From: Pseudopithomyces maydicus
Taxonomy: Eukaryota > Ascomycota > Dothideomycetes > Pleosporales > Didymosphaeriaceae
NCBI GenBank assembly: GCA_026873275.1
Contig: JANTUC010000003.1
Span: forward strand, 620,001 to 684,000
Direction of reading: 5' to 3'
Length of the DNA: 64,000 nt
A program made the position numbers and the translations under genes. A model generated the notes under the pieces. The model was not told the origin of the DNA. It saw only the letters and a program-made list of their open reading frames with translations, and made no database searches. This document shows, piece after piece, positions 62,169-64,000 of the stretch; the stretch's first letter is position 1; the number at the start of each line of letters is the position of its first letter.

Positions 62169-63435
62169 ATGGTCTCTTCCCGGGACCGTGAGCCTGACGA
62201 GCGATCGCCGCTGCTGAATGTCGACCCTGTTCCAGAGCAGGACGATGGTTCAACCTCCGACACCGCGTCTTTGAAGTCGCAGCATGAGGCGCCCCCAGCA
62301 AGTACCAATATCTATGGTGGGCAGCGTTGATTGTGGGTGCCGAAGCGCTTCTTGGATTATTTATAAAAGGCTGGCTCGATGCAAGCGATGTCGATTTTGA
62401 TCTCACAGGTGCACTGAAACGCGCCCTAGGTGGCGGTTTGGCAGGTGCTGCAGCCATGGTGCTCCAAGTTTTGCTTTTGATGCCAATCCGAACAATCATG
62501 AACTACCAGTATCGACATGGCAGCTCTCTGACCGTTGCAACACGGACTTTGTACGAAGACGGAGGGTTACGGCGTTACTACCAGGGTATGGGTGCGGCGC
62601 TAATCCAAGGGCCGGTCGCGAGGTTTGGAGATACCGCCGCGAATGCTGGGATTCTTGCGCTGTTGAGCTCAAATGGCTATCTTACCAAACTGCCTTCGCC
62701 GATAAAGACCATCTTTGCTTCGGTTTGCGCAGCGCTGTTCCGGATGACTTTGACGCCGATTGATACCCTTAAAACGACCTTACAAGCTCAAGGCGCAGGA
62801 GGTACTGCCATACTTCGGCAGCGCATTCGTACAGATGGCATCGGGAGTCTGTGGTGGGGAGCATTTGCCACGGCGGCAGCGACTTTTGTTGGACACTACC
62901 CTTGGTTCGCTACGGTATGTTATTGTTCTTACTTTTTAGAAATTTAGTCGAGCTAACTTTCTCTGTAGTATAACTGGCTTTCAGACATAATTGCCGAACC
63001 ATCAAGGAGTGATCATCTGCTCCTTTGGCTTCTCCGTGCGGCTTTTATCGGATTCTGCGCATCGGTTGTATCTGATTCCATCTCCAACTCACTCCGAGTC
63101 ATCAAAACGTACCGCCAGGTCAACGACACAAATGTTTCTTACTGTAAGTATATTTCAAATGTACATATATTCTGGGCTGACTTGATTACCTTCAGCTGAA
63201 GCCGCTAGGCTTGTTATCCGTCAAGATGGCAAGCTCGGCCTTTTCGGACGTGGTCTCAAGACACGTATTCTGGCGAATGGATTGCAGGGACTTTTATTCT
63301 CAATATTGTGGAAGCTTTTCCTTAAAATGTGAGTGTTCAGCCCTGCTATTATGAGCTACATTGGCTCTCTATTGAGCGATCTCGGTTAACACAAGTAGAT
63401 GGGAGGACAAGACTGGCGATAAAAAGCGGGATTGA
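62169..63435 (+). CDS. Mitochondrial-carrier-like membrane protein, one apparent frameshift
   Basis: Exons are 62169-62914, 62969-63143, 63196-63328 and 63399-63435. The frame must step by one base at the C5 run near 62290-62294, from HEAPP to SKYQYLWWAALIVG; one extra C gives 363 residues. The acidic N-terminus carries DEREPDERSPLL-type sorting-like sequence (actual DREPDERSPLLN). The core resembles SLC25 carriers: ALGGGLAGAAAMVLQVLLLM, a PIDTLKTTLQAQG signature at the end of a repeat, and a degenerate third repeat VSDSISNSLRVIKTYRQ. Only one of the three PxDxx[KR] signatures is well kept, so it may be a structural or divergent member like fungal Ugo1-type proteins. The acceptor of the last intron could also be 3 bases earlier. 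Confidence 0.75.
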
Positions 63436-64000
63436 TGCATTGCAGATAGTGAATAAAAGCAATGCTGCACCGGGACGGAAAAACAACGAGACAATAGACT
63501 TTAGACAATCATGCTTTCCACGATCTCGATGTGTTCTAAGAATTTTCTAGTCCTAGTCATTTCCTCCATCGTGGATGCGCACCCGACGTGAAAATCAACT
63601 CATTCGTCCCAGCAACCACCTTGCCGTTGTCGATCCCGATCACAGCAGTCCACAAAAGGTGAAATTTGTGGATGGGCCCGACGTTGACTGACTTTGGTCT
63701 CTGATGAAGAAAACGAGCGACTGCTATCGACTATCTTGAGTTGCTCGGTATGTCATAGAAACACTGCCAAGAAAATTTTTGGTGGGGAACAAACATACGA
63801 TTTTGTGCGTGCATCATTGAAACGTATGCGGCGTGAAACACAGGTGTTACATTCTTCTGATCAACGGAGCTTTCAAGCTTTTTAGCGCACAACAGCAACA
63901 TGTGTCTCCGTGCACCTTCCGATTCTCTCAGTATTGATAATGGTACTCATACTGATCATCCTCGCCTCCAACTTCTTCTCTTTTCGATCGAGTTTCCGAT
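63436..64000. other. Intergenic to window edge
   Basis: 565 bp without a supported gene. An ATG at 63940 opens a hydrophobic frame (MVLILIILASNFFSF) that reaches the edge and could be the start of another gene, but too little is visible. Confidence 0.4.

Overview
The window looks like nuclear DNA of a filamentous ascomycete, most likely a dothideomycete of the Pleosporales type. The evidence is short spliceosomal introns (about 41-77 bp, one of 131 bp) with CTAAC/CTGAC-like branch sites, fungal-only families (Egh16-like, Zn2Cys6 regulator, F-box/DUF7730-like), and compact housekeeping genes separated by gene-poor, AT-richer gaps. No rRNA, CRISPR, intact transposon or convincing tRNA is seen.

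Layout. 0-0.5 kb: 3' end of an Egh16-like secreted protein gene. 2.1-5.1 kb: divergent URM1 and ELP2, both needed for tRNA wobble-uridine modification. 5.6-9.7 kb: TDP1 and an F-box gene. 10.7-16.6 kb: a GH127-like secreted or anchored glycosidase, mitochondrial glutamyl-tRNA synthetase and an Xdj1/Ydj1-like J-protein. 17.1-24.3 kb: LSM3, a YAP-binding/Alf4/glomulin family protein and a large ankyrin plus CorA-like membrane protein. 26-27 kb: a formate/nitrite transporter. 27.3-34.9 kb: a candidate catabolic cluster of a Dabb protein, Ldh2-type dehydrogenase, Zn2Cys6 regulator, IlvD/Edd sugar-acid-type dehydratase and SDR. 36.3 kb: a small secreted protein, then 3.8 kb with almost no genes. 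40.7-47.6 kb: a coiled-coil/zinc-finger protein, RidA, NOP16 and a ZIP transporter. 48.9-54 kb: a cysteine-rich signal-anchor protein, a four-helix membrane protein and a DUF7730-like protein. 56.3 kb: a tiny secreted cysteine-rich peptide precursor. 57.4-63.4 kb: an FAD-Rieske oxidoreductase, a proline-iminopeptidase-like hydrolase, a small unknown protein and a mitochondrial-carrier-like protein.

The strongest system is the 27.3-34.9 kb cluster. All three of its promoter regions carry a 13-bp element, CGGAG-N5-CCG (CGG-N7-CCG), five copies in total, two of them upstream of the cluster's own Zn2Cys6 regulator. This is the geometry expected for a dimeric Zn2Cys6 factor. It links the Dabb gene, the dehydrogenase, the dehydratase and the SDR into one likely self-regulated regulon, most plausibly for oxidative breakdown of a sugar or sugar acid. 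The substrate cannot be read from the sequence.

A caution runs through the annotation. Eight otherwise well-conserved genes each need one (one gene needs two) single-base corrections to stay in frame, mostly in homopolymer runs. In every case the corrected length is a whole number of codons. This points to assembly or sequencing indels rather than eight pseudogenes, and such genes are given here as genes with a noted frameshift.
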